Assembly (NCBI GenBank): GCA_009711805.1
Contig: VEMX01000035.1
Span: 1 to 64,000 of the forward strand
Direction: 5' to 3'
Origin: Balneolaceae bacterium
Lineage (GTDB): Bacteria > Bacteroidota > Rhodothermia > Balneolales > Balneolaceae
DNA: 64,000 nt
Shown: positions 7,827-17,141 of the stretch, one piece after another
Layout: every line of letters starts with the position of its first letter
Numbering within the stretch: position 1 is the stretch's first letter
Notes under the pieces: generated by a model
What the model saw: only the letters and a program-made list of their open reading frames with translations
Told to the model about the DNA's origin: nothing
Databases searched by the model: none
Position numbers and translations under genes: made by a program

Positions 7827-10670
7827 CTATTTTCCTTCCCCAATAAACTCATTAATGAGCACAGGGTCTCCAAATCCAAGCTGTTTCAAGCGGTTTAACT
7901 GGGTTTTGGCATCGCCAACCACCAGGTAGATCATTTTGTCGGGGTTGGCATATTGCCGGGCCAGTTTCTGTATATCTTCTTTGGTGATGTCTTTCACAAT
8001 TTCTTCCCGCTTTTTAACATAACTGGCCGACCAGTCATAAGCGCTCATATTCTGGAGTACCCTCAGCTTGGCTCCATTTGTCTCAAACGCCCGGGCGTTA
8101 CTCTTCAGTAAAAAGCTTTTGGTGTTTTCGAGGTCGGTGTCGGTAAAGGTTGAAGGGTATTCTTCCAGGATCTCTTTTACCAGTTGGGCAGATTCCAATG
8201 TAACATTGCTACGCACACCGCTGCTGATGGTAAAGGGGCCTTTTAACTGTGAGCCAGAAAAACCGGAACGGATACCATAAGTGTAACCTTTGCCCTCACG
8301 GAGTTCCTGGGTGAGGCGGGAGGCAAATCCACCGCCGCCAAGGATATAGTTCATGATAGCGGCCGGGTAGTAATCATCATCGGTTTCAGCCATTCCAAGA
8401 TAGCCGAACCGCAATACCGATTGCTTGGCCCCGGGCACATCATAAAAATACACTTTTGATTCAGATACGGCTTCCGGGGTCTCATACTCTGGAATTTCAA
8501 CATTCTTGCTTGCCCAGTTAGCTTCAAGGCTTGAAAGAGAATTCAGAACCTGTTCCTGGGTAATAGAACCCACCACATGCATATCGGCCAGCGAAGGGGA
8601 GAGGTTGTTGGTATAGTATTCCTTAAGGTCGTCCAGCGTAATCGACTCCACACTTTCAATGGTACCGGACGGATTGTAGGAGAGAATGTGATCTTCTCCA
8701 TACAGCAGCTTGTTATAGGCGTTGGAAGCAATACTGTTGGGGCTGGCACTCATTTGTGCAATGCTACTCAGGGTGCTTTGTTTGGCGAGGGCGAACTCGC
8801 CTTCATCCCATCGGGGTTCCAGCAGCATTTCTTCTACAAGCTTAATGGTTTCAGGATAGTTACGGGCCAGACTGTTACCGCTTACCGTGATATACTGGCG
8901 GCCGGCACTGATATTGATACTTGCTCCAAGCTCATCGATGGCTTCTTCCAGCTCTTCCGGAGTTTTATCTGCGGTGCCCTTGGTCATAAGGTCTGCCATC
9001 AGCTTCGATATTCCTACTTTCGAAGGATCTTCCAGTAGCAATCCGCCTTTTATGCGGATGTTGAACTGTACCAGGGGCAGCTCATCATTCTCAATGCCAT
9101 ATACCTGCATACCATTGCTTAGGTCGGCCGACCAGGTTTCCGGTACCTTAATGTCGGGGCTTTCACCATATGGTGGCTCCTGGCTGCGGTCGAAGCTGGA
9201 AGGGGTGCGTTCGTAATCGCTGCTCTCGGGAAGGGTAAAGGATTCGCCCTCAGCATTTTGCACAATCTTTTCTTCTACCACATTGGCCGGTTCCGAATCA
9301 GAGACAGCAAGATCTGTCTGCCCACGGGGTACAAAGCTGGTGATAATCTTGTCTTTGTTTCTGATATACTGCTCATACACCCGCATAACATCTTCCTTGG
9401 TTACGGCCAGGGTGTGTTCAATATCCCGGTTGATGTAGCCGGGATCATCGGCAAAAATATTATACTGCGCCAATTGAAATGCTTTACCCAACACGCTTGA
9501 GAGTCTGTTATAGTAGTTTGTTTCTATTCCTGCTTTAATGCGGTCGAGGTCGGCCTGGCTAAAGCTTTCACTTTCGAAGCGGTTAAATGCCTCCTGAATA
9601 GCAGCGTTTACATCGTCAAGGTCTTTATTGGGATAAGCCCGTGCGGTGAGGGTGATTTCACCGGCTATTTCAGAATTCCCGCTTCTCATAGATACTCTTG
9701 GAACCAGTTCCTGCTCTTCAACCAATACTTTATAAAAAGGAGATTTCTTCCCGCCGGTTAACAGTTGCCCAAGGATATTGAGCGCATATGAATCCTCATG
9801 ATACATATCAACGCCCGGCCAGGTCATGCGGAGCTCGGGGAGCCGGGCAAAGTTATCTTCATAGTAGAGTTTCTTGGTTTCATCAAGGGTAGCAGGGCGG
9901 TCTTCGAGTGGGGTGATTTCTTCGCCTCGCGGGATCTCATCAAAGTATTTGTGAACCCACTCTTTAGCCTGATCCACATCAAAATCCCCGGCTATTACAA
10001 GGGTGGCGTTATTCGGCACATACCATTTGTTGTAGAATTCCTTTACATCGGCAAGGGTTGCAGCTTGCAGGTCTTCCAGCGAACCAATTACCTGCCAGCT
10101 GTAGGGATGGCCTTCGGGATACAGGTTTTTACCGATTACATAGTTGGTATGCCCATAGGGGCGGTTATCATTGCTCTGGCGTTTTTCATTCTTTACTACC
10201 TGCTTTTCTTTGGCTACCACTGCCTCGGTTACTGTGTTAATGAAGTAGCCCACTTTATCAGCTTCAGCCCAGATCATTTTTTCAAGGGCATCTTTGGGAA
10301 CCGTTTGGAAGTAATTGGTGCGATCGCGGCTGGTAGATCCATTGGCACCCGAGCCCCCGATGCGGCTGCTCATTTTGTCCAGTCCGCCTTTGCCAAGGTT
10401 TTCAGATTCCAGGAACAGCAGGTGCTCAAAAAGATGGGCAAATCCTGTACGACCTGTTTTCTCCCGGGCAGATCCCACATGAAAGGTAAGGGCAACGGCC
10501 ACCACAGGATCCGAATGGTCTTGATGGAAAACAACCTCCAGGCCGTTATCCAGCGTTATTTTTTCATAATCAATGTTGAATTGTTTTTGCTGCTGGGGGG
10601 AGGAACAGGCGGTCATCATTAAACAAACAAAAAGACAAAATGATGACAGGGGCTTAAGACTGGATTTCAT
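7827..10670 (-). CDS. M16 family zinc peptidase, two-domain lipoprotein
   Basis: A 947-residue insulinase/pitrilysin-family protease with two M16 halves. The signal peptide ends in a lipobox (TACS, Cys22), so the enzyme is probably lipid-anchored in the periplasm or outer membrane. The first half holds the inverted zinc motif HLFEH (His79, Glu82, His83) and the downstream Glu of VVKNEKRQ (about 162), plus the NGSTSRDRTNYF segment. The second half lacks HxxEH but has the GKGYTYGIRSGF (Arg/Tyr) signature of the non-catalytic partner domain. It likely degrades peptides inside a closed clamshell chamber. It stands alone between an accessory island and the DUF3109-rpoN pair, transcribed towards the island. 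Confidence 0.95.
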   Translation of the reverse strand: MKSSLKPLSSFCLFVCLMMTACSSPQQQKQFNIDYEKITLDNGLEVVFHQDHSDPVVAVALTFHVGSAREKTGRTGFAHLFEHLLFLESENLGKGGLDKMSSRIGGSGANGSTSRDRTNYFQTVPKDALEKMIWAEADKVGYFINTVTEAVVAKEKQVVKNEKRQSNDNRPYGHTNYVIGKNLYPEGHPYSWQVIGSLEDLQAATLADVKEFYNKWYVPNNATLVIAGDFDVDQAKEWVHKYFDEIPRGEEITPLEDRPATLDETKKLYYEDNFARLPELRMTWPGVDMYHEDSYALNILGQLLTGGKKSPFYKVLVEEQELVPRVSMRSGNSEIAGEITLTARAYPNKDLDDVNAAIQEAFNRFESESFSQADLDRIKAGIETNYYNRLSSVLGKAFQLAQYNIFADDPGYINRDIEHTLAVTKEDVMRVYEQYIRNKDKIITSFVPRGQTDLAVSDSEPANVVEEKIVQNAEGESFTLPESSDYERTPSSFDRSQEPPYGESPDIKVPETWSADLSNGMQVYGIENDELPLVQFNIRIKGGLLLEDPSKVGISKLMADLMTKGTADKTPEELEEAIDELGASINISAGRQYITVSGNSLARNYPETIKLVEEMLLEPRWDEGEFALAKQSTLSSIAQMSASPNSIASNAYNKLLYGEDHILSYNPSGTIESVESITLDDLKEYYTNNLSPSLADMHVVGSITQEQVLNSLSSLEANWASKNVEIPEYETPEAVSESKVYFYDVPGAKQSVLRFGYLGMAETDDDYYPAAIMNYILGGGGFASRLTQELREGKGYTYGIRSGFSGSQLKGPFTISSGVRSNVTLESAQLVKEILEEYPSTFTDTDLENTKSFLLKSNARAFETNGAKLRVLQNMSAYDWSASYVKKREEIVKDITKEDIQKLARQYANPDKMIYLVVGDAKTQLNRLKQLGFGDPVLINEFIGEGK

Positions 10671-11034
10671 AACGTTTCTTATAGATTTAATTTTAAGCGA
10701 ATATACTTTTTGGCGGGATCACGATTTGTTAAAGAATGCATTGGGTTTCTGCCAAGAAAAAAAAATTATAGTATAATGACTATCCTCATTTTTTAACCTC
10801 TCCCGGGCAATAGTCAAATTTTCTGTAGGCGGGCAAATTTTCCTCTTCTTGTAGATAAGGGGAAAGGGATGAGGTCGCAAGATGCCTGGTTTATTCAAAG
10901 CAGCCCGGTATTATAATCAACCCAGAGTATAAGCAGGGTTAACCACTGATGCCGGTATCAGGATTGAGCCCAGATTTTTTTATCTGAAACGAATGAATCA
11001 TCGACAAATGAAGAAGTGATTTGTATCTTTAGGT
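10671..11034. other. intergenic region between divergent genes
   Basis: This 364-bp gap lies between the divergent M16 and DUF3109 genes and must hold both promoters. I see no gene or RNA. A tract ccgggcaatagtcaaa (near 10803) also occurs in part near 7592. The last bases before the DUF3109 start contain tttgtatcttta, loosely like a Bacteroidota -7 element. Confidence 0.35.
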
Positions 11035-11625
11035 ATGTTCAGAGTTAAAGACACTATTTTATCTGAAGAGATTGCTACGGCTCGCTTTGCCTGCGATCTT
11101 CCCCGATGCAAGGGAGCCTGCTGTGTGGTTGGCGATGCCGGCGCGCCCGTGGTAAAAGGCGAGGTTCCCGTATTGCATAAAGCCTATCGTTTGTTGAAAG
11201 ATGAACTTCGTCCCGAAGCTATAGAAGTGGCTGAGCGGGAAGGAGTGGTACAGGGCGATCAGAAGGCGGGTTATGAAATTTCCTGTGTTGATGGAGCCGA
11301 ATGTGTATTTGTGCAGTACGATGAAGAGGATGTTGCCTATTGTACCATACAAAAAGCGTTTATAGAAGGACGGTTCAGCTGGGAAAAACCAATTAGCTGC
11401 CATTTATTTCCGCTTCGGTTAAAGCGAATAGCAGATTTTGATTATGCTAATTTTGAATATGTTCCGAAACTATGTTCGGCCGCTTGCGAAAAGGGCAAAG
11501 AAGAAGATGTATTTCTTGCAGAATTCCTTGAAGTACCGTTAGTTAGAAGATATGGTAAGGAATGGTTTAAGGAATTTTTGAATTCTTGCAAAGAGATCAG
11601 GGAAAAAGAACTGAATGCTACGTAA
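11035..11625 (+). CDS. DUF3109 family cysteine-rich protein
   Basis: A 196-residue soluble protein of the DUF3109 family. It opens with FACDLPRCKGACC (Cys20, 25, 29, 30) and has further conserved cysteines in VDGAECVF, AYCTIQ, ISCHLFPLR and LCSAACEK. The CxxxxC/CC pattern with HLFP suggests a bound metal or iron-sulfur cluster, but no biochemical role is established that I know of. The 3' end overlaps the start of rpoN by 11 bp, so the two are co-transcribed and probably translationally coupled. Confidence 0.9.
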   Translation: MFRVKDTILSEEIATARFACDLPRCKGACCVVGDAGAPVVKGEVPVLHKAYRLLKDELRPEAIEVAEREGVVQGDQKAGYEISCVDGAECVFVQYDEEDVAYCTIQKAFIEGRFSWEKPISCHLFPLRLKRIADFDYANFEYVPKLCSAACEKGKEEDVFLAEFLEVPLVRRYGKEWFKEFLNSCKEIREKELNAT

Positions 11626-13129
11626 TCAGCAAAATTTAGGACAAAAACAGAAGCAGAGCCTTCAGCAGAAGCTCTCGCCCCAGCAGTTGCAGTATATCAA
11701 ATTATTGCAGTTGCCCACTATTGCCTTGGAACAGCGGATCAAGGAAGAGATAGAATTAAACCCGGTATTGGAAGAAGGGATCCCTGATGAACAGCCACAG
11801 GAAAGTTTAACAGCTGAGGACGAAGCCGAAGAAAAAGAAGAAGCCCTTGAGAGCCTTGAAGAGCACGAAGTAGACTGGGACGAATACGATACCAATACAG
11901 AGTATGATGGTGAAGCTTACGAAGGCAACCACTATTCCACGACCTATAACCCTGATCGTGCTGAATGGAGAGAGTTGCCTAATCCCTATCATGTATCCCA
12001 ACTGGAAAGCCTGGAAGAACAAGTATCGCTGCTGGATTTAACCGAAGAGGAAGAACTTATAGCGGATCAAATTTTAGGTTCACTGGACGAAGATGGTTAT
12101 TTCAGGAGGGAACCGGAAGCAGTAGTAGACAATATAGCATTTAATGAGGGAATACTGGTTACTTCCGAAGATGTGGAACGGGTTCGACAACAAATTCAAA
12201 AGCTGGACCCCATAGGTATTGCCTCCCGCAGCCTGCAAGATTGTCTGGCCATTCAGCTGAGTTATACATCCGAAGAGATGCCAGGCCGCAAGCTGGCGAT
12301 CCACATTGTAGAAGACGCATGGAAAGCTTTTGAAAAGAAACACTTCTCCAAACTCCTCCATAAATTCAATATTGAAGAAGAAGAACTGAAACAAGCCTTT
12401 GAGATTATAAAGGGACTGGATCCCAAGCCGGGAGCCGTTTCAGACCAGATGGCACAGACCGGGAATTATATAGAGCCGGATTTTGAGGTGTATTGGAAAG
12501 GAGCCAACAATGGGGAAACCGAAAGAGGGGAGTTCGTCATTAACCTGAACCAGCGGAATGCCCCCTCGCTGCGTATTTCCCCGGATTACAAACAGATGTG
12601 GGAGGAAATCAAGGCGAAGAAAAAGAAAGAGGATAGTGAAGCCCGCTCGTTTATGAAGAGTAAAATAAATTCGGCCCAATGGTTTATTGAATCCATCAAA
12701 CAGCGGCAGAATACTCTTATGAACACCATGAAAACCATTGTGGCCCTGCAGGAAGACTTCTTTCGCTATGGGGATGGTTTAAAGCCCATGATCCTCAAAG
12801 ACGTTGCCGAACGCATAGGCATGGATATCTCCACCGTATCCCGCGTAGTGAATGGCAAATATGTACAGACCAACTACGGAGTATATGAGCTCAAGTACTT
12901 TTTTAATGAGGGACTGGAAACGGAAAGCGGAGAGGAAGTATCCAACCGGGAAGTAAAAAATATCCTGCAGGACCTGGTAGATAACGAGAACAAGAAAAAA
13001 CCTTACAGCGACCAGCAACTGGCCGACCTGCTCAAAGAAAAAGGATATAAAGTAGCCCGCCGCACCGTCAGTAAATACCGGGAGCAACTCAACCTGCCCG
13101 TAGCCCGCCTGAGGAAGCAGATTATTTAG
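11615..13129 (+). CDS. rpoN: RNA polymerase sigma-54 factor
   Basis: A 504-residue sigma-54. Region I is Gln/Leu-rich (QSLQQKLSPQQLQYIKLLQLP, residues about 14-34) and is followed by a very acidic region II of about 70 residues. The core-binding domain, the helix-turn-helix (ILKDVAERIGMDISTVSRVV) and the near-invariant RpoN box ARRTVSKYRE (481-490) close to the C-terminus come next. Sigma-54 directs polymerase to -24/-12 promoters and needs an AAA+ activator to open them; no activator is encoded in this window. The start overlaps the DUF3109 gene. A tandem repeat array begins 174 bp downstream. Confidence 0.97.
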   Translation: MLRNQQNLGQKQKQSLQQKLSPQQLQYIKLLQLPTIALEQRIKEEIELNPVLEEGIPDEQPQESLTAEDEAEEKEEALESLEEHEVDWDEYDTNTEYDGEAYEGNHYSTTYNPDRAEWRELPNPYHVSQLESLEEQVSLLDLTEEEELIADQILGSLDEDGYFRREPEAVVDNIAFNEGILVTSEDVERVRQQIQKLDPIGIASRSLQDCLAIQLSYTSEEMPGRKLAIHIVEDAWKAFEKKHFSKLLHKFNIEEEELKQAFEIIKGLDPKPGAVSDQMAQTGNYIEPDFEVYWKGANNGETERGEFVINLNQRNAPSLRISPDYKQMWEEIKAKKKKEDSEARSFMKSKINSAQWFIESIKQRQNTLMNTMKTIVALQEDFFRYGDGLKPMILKDVAERIGMDISTVSRVVNGKYVQTNYGVYELKYFFNEGLETESGEEVSNREVKNILQDLVDNENKKKPYSDQQLADLLKEKGYKVARRTVSKYREQLNLPVARLRKQII

Positions 13130-13302
13130 TGGGGATTGGGTGATATAGAGATTAAGGATTGAGTAAGAAGTGAAGAGTTTTTTGAGCCTTAACTTAAGTT
13201 TTCAGCCTTATCTATGAATAAGATTCTCCTCAGGGGAGGGCGTCGTTGGCGTGGCTTTTGCAGGGATTGTAAATGTCACACAATTCGGTGACAACATTAG
13301 AG

Positions 13303-14215
13303 CCAAAACCATCAGCGCAACTTAGCGGTACATCTGCGAGAAAGGGAAAGTGGGGAAAAGGCTGGAGGGGTTGGTTCGGGCATAGTAATTTCATGCGGAT
13401 TTTCGCGGAGGGGAGCCGGCGGTGTTTGTGGGTCTGATGATTGATATTGAAATTCCTACGCTCATGCCTGCCCATCCACAGAAGTCGATATTCCAAAACC
13501 ATCTGTGCAACTCAGCGGTTCATCTGCGAGCCTCTGCGAGAGAAGGGAAGTTGGGAAAAGGCTGGAGGGGTTGGTTCAGGCATGGTAGTTTCTCGCGGAT
13601 TTTCGCAGAGTAAGGCGCAGAGTTTCGCGGAGGGGAGCCGGGGGTGTTTGTGGGGCTGATGATGGATATTGAAATTTCTACGCTCATGCCTGCCCATCCA
13701 CAGAAGTCGATATTCCAAAACCATCTGCGCAACTCAGCGGTTCATCTGCGGACCTCTGCGAGAGAAGGGAAGTTGGGAAAAGGCTGGAGGGGTTGGTTCA
13801 GGCATGGTAGTTTCTCGCGGATTTTCGCAGAGTAAGGCGCAGAGTTTCGCGGAGGGGAGCCGGGGGTGTTTATGGGTCTGATGATGGATATTGAAATTTC
13901 TACGCTCATGCCTGCCCATCCACAGAAGTCGATATTCCAAAACCATCTGCGCAACTCTGCGGTTCATCTGCGGACCTCTGCGAGAAAGGGAAAGTGGGGG
14001 AAAGGCTGGAGGGGTTGGTTCGGGCATAGTAATTTCACGCAGATTTTCGCGGAGGGGAGCCGGGGGTGTTTGTGGGGCTGATGATGGATATTGAAATTCC
14101 TACGCTCATGCCTGCCCATCCACAGAAGTCGATATTCCAAAACCATCTGTGCAACTCAGCGGTTCATCTGCGGTCCTCTGCGAGAGGAGAGAAGTGGGGA
14201 AAAGGCTGGGGAGGT
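13303..14215. repeat. tandem repeat array, 222-bp unit
   Basis: Units start at 13303 (188 bp), 13491 (222), 13713 (222), 13935 (200) and 14135 (partial). Each contains the phrases ttccaaaaccatctg, caactcagcggttcatctgcg, gaaaaggctggaggggttggtt and ctcatgcctgcccatccaca. Length differences are explained by indels of 22 bp (cagagtaaggcgcagagtttcg) and about 12 bp. The two central units look nearly identical. Because 222 is divisible by three, both strands show repeated open frames, but none has coding character. The array lies between rpoN and the second peptide locus. Confidence 0.9.
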
Positions 14216-14601
14216 TAATATGCCGCAGGCATGTCTTGGGCAGTGTATTAGTTAATGAGAGATTGAATGAAAAGGTAAAGGTGAAAGGGGCAGGCGCTAA
14301 CTAAAGATATGCGAGATCAACATTAGATCCCGAAACACATCAGTCCTCGGTTTTGGTTGTAGAGTAAAGGTTAGAAAAATGGGACAGTTGATGCTCTCTT
14401 CTGTGAACTGGCATGCATATTCCTTGAGCTAATCTTGAATGACTTGGGAGAATAAAAATCACGGTATATCGGAACTGCAAGCAGGTTTGGGAAAAATTCG
14501 ATACAAAAATTCGATAGTAAAATTAGATAGTGAAAGTGTTTGCATGTGTTTTTGGGAATGGAAAGATTTCTTCAGAGTTAGAATTAACGAAGAAACAAGT
14601 T
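14216..14601. other. intergenic region upstream of peptide locus B
   Basis: The 386 bp between the tandem repeat and the MauE-like gene turn A+T-rich from about 14250. In-frame GTG codons at 14530 and short frames from 14439 are open, but they give residues unlike any protein I know. This stretch should contain the promoter of the peptide operon; no clear box was found. Confidence 0.3.
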
Positions 14602-15042
14602 ATGGGTGGTGTGAAACTAAGTCGGTATTTCCGTTGGATAATAGCTGGGGTATTATTTGTAGCTGGAGTCTTGAAGATAATAGATCCTGGTAACCTTGTT
14701 GAAGTGATACTATTCTTTGATTTTTTAAGCGAATCATACGCGTATGTTTTTGTTTATTCAATTTGTGCTTTTGAAATTACTTTGGCTTTTTTGTTGGTGA
14801 AAAATTATAAGCCAAAAATGTTGGGGGTAACCGTATTCGGGTTATGTACTCTGTTTTTTCTTATCTCTTTATTTGGCTTTTACAATAATTGGGAAGTTGC
14901 ATGCGGTTGCTTGGGAAGGTTTTCTTTTGGTTCATTTGATAAGTCAATGATAACAAGAAACTTTACACTTTTTCTGATGGCAGGATGGGTTCTGTATAAT
15001 TCAGGAAAAGCAAAAGTAAAACTCCAAAAGGAGGATAATTAA
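14602..15042 (+). CDS. MauE/DoxX-like redox-associated membrane protein
   Basis: A 146-residue protein with four predicted membrane helices. Helix 1 ends in AGVLKIIDPG, the family signature in which a Lys and an Asp-Pro follow the first helix. After the third helix comes VACGCLGRF, with Cys101 and Cys103 in the C-G-C-x-G motif typical of MauE-like proteins. Relatives are thought to supply or accept electrons for thiol-disulfide exchange in the periplasm. The ATG at 14602 is preferred over a GTG at 14530, which adds 24 residues without helix character. It is the first gene of a cluster with a cysteine-rich peptide, propeller and signal peptidase, so a role in oxidising or reducing the peptide is likely but inferred. 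Confidence 0.75.
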   Translation: MGGVKLSRYFRWIIAGVLFVAGVLKIIDPGNLVEVILFFDFLSESYAYVFVYSICAFEITLAFLLVKNYKPKMLGVTVFGLCTLFFLISLFGFYNNWEVACGCLGRFSFGSFDKSMITRNFTLFLMAGWVLYNSGKAKVKLQKEDN

Positions 15043-15068
15043 CCCTAAATAAACAAATGGTGAATACT

Positions 15069-15356
15069 ATGTCGATCAAAAAGTATATAAATAATTTTGT
15101 AGCAATTCTGGCTGTTGTCACTCTTGTAAGTGGCTTTCAGATATCCGATTCTCAGGGAATTGTTCAAAGCTTAGAAACAACAATTGGTGTAGAGGAAGCT
15201 TATGCGGGGCCTTGTGGGCGAAGAGGGTGTGATGGTACAGCAGTCTATTGTACTTCATATGTTGTGCTTGAAATTGGCAATACACGATGGATACGAGATT
15301 GTGAAGGAGTCATTCAAGATGATGATGGCGATGGACCTGGTGTAGATCCGGAGTAA
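15069..15356 (+). CDS. small secreted four-cysteine peptide, NVEALA-like
   Basis: A 95-residue precursor, with an alternative ATG at 15057 that would add four residues. A basic start (MSIKKY) and a hydrophobic helix (about 10-25) form the leader, which ends in GVEEAYA (40-46). A-Y-A is a good signal peptidase I site, and VEEAYA resembles the NVEALA signature. The mature part has Cys49, 54, 61 and 78 and an acidic tail rich in Asp and Gly. The peptide at 2946 likewise has four cysteines after an E-[DE]-A-x-A leader end, although the mature sequences are otherwise unlike. It is followed by a hairpin, a propeller gene and a signal peptidase gene that could process it. Confidence 0.65.
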   Translation: MSIKKYINNFVAILAVVTLVSGFQISDSQGIVQSLETTIGVEEAYAGPCGRRGCDGTAVYCTSYVVLEIGNTRWIRDCEGVIQDDDGDGPGVDPE

Positions 15357-15374
15357 CTAACAAATATATTTAAA

Positions 15375-15407
15375 AACAGGTCTGAGTATTTACTACTTAG
15401 ACCTGTT
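15375..15407 (+). terminator. strong hairpin after peptide gene
   Basis: A 14-bp stem with one mismatch (aacaggtctgagta, 15375-15388; tacttagacctgtt, 15394-15407) closes a 5-nt loop. It starts 18 nt after the peptide stop, the same distance as the hairpin at 3222, and ends 14 nt before the propeller start. No T run follows, so it is better suited to attenuation or mRNA 3'-end protection than to full termination. Confidence 0.65.
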
Positions 15408-15421
15408 AAATATTCTATATT

Positions 15422-16435
15422 ATGCCTAAAAATATAAAATCAGTACTACTATTTATTATCTTTTTTCTGATATGTAACAGCAAAGCTTTTTCTCAAAGTC
15501 GGGTTTTTAAAGATGTCGAACTTCAGGTTGAAGAGGAGATGGTGTTATCTGATCATGAGATATTTCTTCCAATGTTATTAGATATAAATCGAAAAGGGGA
15601 AATTATTTTCTTTGATTTCGCGGAGTATAATATAGTTTCTGTAAATATGGATGATTTTAAGTTTAAATTATTCGGTAAAGGTAAGGGGAGAGGTCCAGGA
15701 GAATTTAGCATGGTTATGGATCTAAGAATAAGTGATTCAGATGATATTCTCTTTGCTGATCCACGTAAACGAAAATTAATCGAATGGAATCTTGAAAGTG
15801 GGTTTAAAAAGGAATATAAATTAGAGAATAAGCATGTGATCCCTTCTCGAATCGTTGTCTGTGAAAATTCCGGGGCTGTTTATGTACTCTCTTCCAGGTA
15901 TGGGAAATCGGGTATTTTTCATAAGTATAGCAGAAACATTAAGCATATGGTTTCATTTCAAGAAAAAGCTAAGCGTTTTGAGAAGCAGCTTCCATTTTAT
16001 ACTGATGGAGAAATTAGTTGTGATAAAGATGGAAATCTTTTTTACGCAGCAAAATATGCCAATATTATCAGGAAGTATGATGGAAAAGGTACGTTAATAT
16101 TTGAAACCCCGGTATATGATTTTGAGCCAAATGAAGAGGTTATACAACGAAATGGTAATTTTTTTGACTTAGCAGATGGAGTGAGAAGAGCAAGTGGGGA
16201 TACTCGAATTGTAGATGATAATCTTATTGTAGGCCATTCGGGAAGAGAAGATGCTAAATTGGAATTATTGGATGTGTATTCTACAAAGGATGCAACGTAT
16301 AGATATTCGATTAAAATGCCTCATACATTCCAGGAATTTGTAATGTACAAAGACTATATAGTTGTATTGCGTGAGGATGGCCAAGGGGAGATACGGTTGA
16401 CGATATACAAGCACGATATTACAGAACTATTTTGA
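15422..16435 (+). CDS. 6-bladed beta-propeller protein, exported
   Basis: A 337-residue protein with a signal peptide (MPKNIKSVLL and a hydrophobic core, cleavage probably after AFS near residue 24) and no lipobox. The loop GRGPGEF at 89-95 identifies the 6-bladed beta-propeller family. Repeating strand pairs such as GEIIFFDFAEYN, DDILFADPRKRK and GNLFYAAKYAN mark the blades. The 3' end overlaps the next gene by 4 nt (TTGA), so it is co-translated with the signal peptidase. It may bind the secreted peptide or a surface ligand; that is guesswork from context. Confidence 0.8.
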   Translation: MPKNIKSVLLFIIFFLICNSKAFSQSRVFKDVELQVEEEMVLSDHEIFLPMLLDINRKGEIIFFDFAEYNIVSVNMDDFKFKLFGKGKGRGPGEFSMVMDLRISDSDDILFADPRKRKLIEWNLESGFKKEYKLENKHVIPSRIVVCENSGAVYVLSSRYGKSGIFHKYSRNIKHMVSFQEKAKRFEKQLPFYTDGEISCDKDGNLFYAAKYANIIRKYDGKGTLIFETPVYDFEPNEEVIQRNGNFFDLADGVRRASGDTRIVDDNLIVGHSGREDAKLELLDVYSTKDATYRYSIKMPHTFQEFVMYKDYIVVLREDGQGEIRLTIYKHDITELF

Positions 16436-16989
16436 AGCAATATGTAGCCTATGCCGTGATAATAATAGGAGCAGTGCTGCTTATTATACTTATTGTAAGA
16501 GTCTCTATATACAAAGTACAGACAAATTCAATGGCGGAAGAGATTACAGCAGGTAATTATATCATTGTGCTTAAAACAAATCGGAGTACTAATTTTTCAG
16601 CAAAGGAAATCATTGCTTTTGAAAAAGATGGTACAATTTTTATTAAACGCTTGGCAGCATTACCGGAAGATACCGTATATGGAATTGGGAATGAGATGTT
16701 GATAAACTCGATTAACTATCCTCTCGATTCCGTTACTCTTATGCTGCCTGGGGTAAGTGAAGATGGATATATAGTTTCAAATTGGGTGCCTTACTTTAAA
16801 TATTTGTTCAAAAAAACATCTGAGTCTCTGTATAATTCGAACAAGAATCTAATAAAGGAATCACTTTTTATTGTTCCAACGAATTATTTTTTCGTAATTG
16901 GGGATAATTATTTCGAAAGCATGGATAGCCGATTTTGGGGATTTGTTCACAAAGATCAGATCATTGGAAAGGTAATTACTGTTTTTTAG
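16432..16989 (+). CDS. signal peptidase I (S26 family), cluster-specific
   Basis: A 185-residue S26 peptidase from a TTG start that overlaps the propeller stop. One N-terminal membrane helix (about 5-24) precedes the catalytic Ser of TNSM (Ser33). The general base Lys72 lies in FIKRLAALPED, which is box D-like, and the C-terminal GDNYFESMDSRFWGFV carries the conserved G-D-N-x(3)-S-x-D-S-R-x-W-G box. All catalytic features are present, yet the enzyme is small and has a single anchor. Its position in a peptide-propeller operon suggests a dedicated processor of the peptide leader rather than the housekeeping enzyme. Confidence 0.85.
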   Translation: MKQYVAYAVIIIGAVLLIILIVRVSIYKVQTNSMAEEITAGNYIIVLKTNRSTNFSAKEIIAFEKDGTIFIKRLAALPEDTVYGIGNEMLINSINYPLDSVTLMLPGVSEDGYIVSNWVPYFKYLFKKTSESLYNSNKNLIKESLFIVPTNYFFVIGDNYFESMDSRFWGFVHKDQIIGKVITVF

Positions 16990-17141
16990 GGGTTTCATTT
17001 GCCTGTTTACATTTTTTTTCGTTTTATAGAGGAGCGATGATTGCAGTACCAGCACCTGTTAGCACATCATCATAGGGAAAACGTTGGTTACAGCTTAGGG
17101 TTAATGAGAAAAAGAAACATTAACACCTAAATTATCGATCT

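Noticed and set aside
9798-10622. 274-codon frame on the plus strand inside the M16 gene
   Set aside because: It is the opposite-strand shadow of a clearly coding M16 gene, with no family motif.
13230-14146. Several open frames of 60-97 codons on both strands within the repeat array
   Set aside because: They repeat because the unit is a multiple of three; they show no family resemblance and contradict each other by strand.
13303-14215. Tandem array considered as a CRISPR
   Set aside because: Units are 188-222 bp with no short repeat-spacer alternation, and no cas gene is near.
14439-14693. 84-codon frame overlapping the start of the MauE-like gene
   Set aside because: Different frame from the supported membrane protein, with no recognisable features.
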